NCBI RefSeq assembly: GCF_047785965.1 | Contig: NZ_JBLOBF010000006.1 | Span: 1 to 64,000 of the forward strand | Length of the DNA: 64,000 bases | DNA from: Caldisericum exile_A | GTDB lineage: Bacteria > Caldisericota > Caldisericia > Caldisericales > Caldisericaceae | Direction: 5' to 3' | Shown here: positions 62,703-64,000 of the stretch, piece by piece | How positions within the stretch are numbered: the first letter of the stretch is position 1 | Layout: the number at the start of each line of letters is the position of its first letter | Translations under genes and position numbers: made by a program | Notes under the pieces: generated by a model | Seen by the model: the letters and a program-made list of their open reading frames with translations, nothing else | Databases searched by the model: none | Told to the model about the DNA's origin: nothing

Positions 62703-63352
62703 AATACCCTCAATGCTTCCTAAAAATGGTTGTCACCATATATAATACTCCCCCAAAACAGAGGAGATTCCTCAGGCAAAAGCCTTCGGAATGACAAAAA
62801 GAAACATTTTTCGGAATGACACAACCAGTCATTTCGACGAACGTAGTGAGGAGAAATCTCCTCTTTTGGGGGGCAACACACCTCCCCCTCAACACTCCCC
62901 CGAGACTGAGGAGATTCCTCGCCTTCGGCTTCGGAATGACAAACAGAAATAACCTTCAGAATAAACATAACCAGTCATTTCGAACAAAGTGAGAAATCTC
63001 CTCTTTGGGGTAGTTCGAAGGGGGGCTTTTAACCCCTTCGATTAATGGAAATCTCCATATTTTGAGGGGGCAACACACCTCCCCCTCAACACTCTCCCGA
63101 GACTGAGGAGATTCCTCGTGGCTACGCCACTTCGGAATGACAAATGAAAGTGGAAAGTTATTCTTTTTGTTTTTAGGGGAAAGTTGGAAGGGGGATGTGC
63201 CCTCTTCCAATAATTGTCATTTCGAACAAAGTGAGAAATCTCCTCCTTTGGGGAAGTTAAAGGGGGTACTTCCTCCTTCCATCGATTGTCATTTCGAAGG
63301 AGCGAAAGCGACTGAGAAATCTCCTCCTTTTAGGGGGAGTTAGAAGGGTAAA
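62703..63352. repeat. Mosaic palindromic intergenic repeat cluster 7
   Basis: The longest cluster, about 650 bases. It has AGGCAAAAGCCTTCGGAATGACA, GTGGCTACGCCACTTCGGAATGACA, several TCATTTCGA...GAGAAATC forms and the ATTCTTTTTGTTTTTAGGGG module. All variant inner stems known from the other clusters are found here side by side. Confidence 0.85.
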
Positions 63353-63395
63353 TTCTTTCAATTAATGTAGGTATGTAATAGCTATGAATTTTCTT

Positions 63396-63481
63396 GCTAA
63401 GGGATCTTTTATTAAATATGTAGAAAGAAAATTTGGTTTGTAAGCCCCTATAATAACTCGCTAAATGGATCTTTTATTTAA
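63396..63481. repeat. Short direct repeat pair before the last gene
   Basis: GCTAAGGGATCTTTTATTAAA (63396-63416) and a diverged copy GCTAAATGGATCTTTTATTT (63460-63479) are 64 bases apart in the same orientation. No coding frame connects them. They could be paired regulator sites or remnants of a duplication. Confidence 0.4.
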
Positions 63482-63580
63482 AGCGGAGAGATAATGATTC
63501 CTTTATGAATTTTTTCAAAAAACATTAAGCTCCTTCTTTTAAAACATTGTAAATCCATTATAATATGTAGAGGTGATAAA

Positions 63581-64000
63581 ATGGGAGAATTTATAATGCC
63601 ACCAGGCCAAAAACCTTCAGCAAGGCTTTATCCAATTTCAATTTTTGGAAAGCCTAAGGAAATTGACATTGATAATTATTTTGTTAAAATTACTGGTCTT
63701 ATTAAGAGCGAAAAAGTAATTTCCCTAAAAGAAATTTTTAATATGAATAAAGAAAGCGTTCAATTTGATATTCATTGTGTTGATGGATGGAGCTATCTCG
63801 GTCCTGTTTTTTCAGGTGTATATCCCAAAGTTTTATTTGAAGATGTCTCGATTTTGCCAAGTGGAAAATTTGTTATGGTAAAGACTCTTGATGGTTATTC
63901 AACCGATTTGCCTCTTGATTTTCTTTTGAGTAATGATGCATTTCTTGCATATGAAATGGATGGGAAGCCTCTTGATATTGCAAATGGATATCCTTTAAGG
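63581..64000 (+). CDS. Molybdopterin-dependent oxidoreductase of the sulfite-oxidase fold (partial)
   Basis: The first 140 residues of a gene cut by the window edge. The sequence MPPGQKPSARLYPISIFG, a FDIHCVDGWS segment whose Cys can bind the Mo or W atom, and LPLDFLLSNDAFLAYEMDGKPLDIANGYPLR match the sulfite-oxidase-like molybdopterin domain. No signal peptide is seen. TATAAT at 63559-63564 and AGAGGTGAT precede the ATG. The cofactor links it to the tungstate and AOR genes of this window. Confidence 0.8.
   Translation, partial: MGEFIMPPGQKPSARLYPISIFGKPKEIDIDNYFVKITGLIKSEKVISLKEIFNMNKESVQFDIHCVDGWSYLGPVFSGVYPKVLFEDVSILPSGKFVMVKTLDGYSTDLPLDFLLSNDAFLAYEMDGKPLDIANGYPLR

Noticed and set aside
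1905..63352. CRISPR array or tandem repeat interpretation of the repeat clusters
   Set aside because: Module order, spacing and orientation vary, there are no uniform spacers and no cas genes.

Overview
The window looks like a stretch of chromosome around the replication origin of an AT-rich, anaerobic, probably thermophilic bacterium from a deep lineage. Clues are a tungsten-type aldehyde:ferredoxin oxidoreductase with its radical SAM partner, two 2-oxoacid:ferredoxin oxidoreductases, a WtpABC tungstate transporter, NrdG, and three solute-binding proteins that carry an N-terminal copper-amine-oxidase-like repeat domain. A Caldisericum-like organism would fit, but this is inference from gene content only; no taxonomic marker gene was compared.

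Layout. 0-4.2 kb: a Moco/Tuco-type riboswitch, then wtpA, a decayed gene, a repeat cluster and wtpBC. 4.1-5.85 kb: an epimerase and a frameshifted TetR regulator behind a palindromic operator. 6.3-8.2 kb: a repeat cluster and secreted proteins of unknown function, one split by a frameshift at an A7 run. 8.4-12.9 kb (minus): a FecCD/BtuCD-type ABC importer with DUF364 and THEP1-type proteins. 12.9-14.7 kb: niaP-niaR. 14.8-16 kb: repeats, an orphan Fur-like box and a DUF952 protein. 16.1-27.6 kb (minus): an 11-gene operon with hydrolase, KAS III-like protein, ketoreductase, full LivKGFHM transporter, tandem TetR-TetR regulator, CoA-transferase and thiolase. 27.7-31.75 kb (minus): nadE, radical SAM maturase and AOR, the last behind a second Moco/Tuco-like riboswitch joined to a terminator. 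31.7-38 kb: two CDF metal transporters, a lipoprotein, a GNAT, IorA and small proteins. 38.2-41.9 kb: repeats and a MacAB-type exporter. 42-44.5 kb: korAB. 44.5-48.9 kb: dnaA, oriC with a DnaA-box cluster, dnaN, recF and dciA. 49-62.7 kb: repeats, bioY, ilvE, a GGDEF protein, clpB, rsmG, a gingipain-like protease, a large HD-GYP sensor and nrdG. The right edge cuts a molybdopterin oxidoreductase of the sulfite-oxidase fold.

How the parts fit. Tungstate/molybdate uptake (wtpABC), a tungstopterin enzyme and its maturase, and another Moco/Wco enzyme lie in the same 64 kb, and two of these units have matching cofactor-riboswitch leaders. Ferredoxin reduced by AOR, KorAB and IorA points to fermentative amino-acid and organic-acid metabolism; IlvE, the Liv transporter, the CoA-transferase and the thiolase fit this. 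c-di-GMP is made (GGDEF) and degraded (HD-GYP). Gene direction switches at oriC: genes to the left are mostly minus and genes to the right mostly plus, as expected for co-directional replication and transcription.

The most unusual items are the second riboswitch hidden at the 3' end of a CDF gene, the tandem TetR protein facing a pair of inverted operator-like sites around its own operon promoter, the KAS III homolog that keeps Cys but has lost the His and Asn, the intergenic repeat family whose hairpin stems covary between copies, and a set of genes that seem to be transcribed without leaders. No tRNA, rRNA, transposase or CRISPR array was seen.
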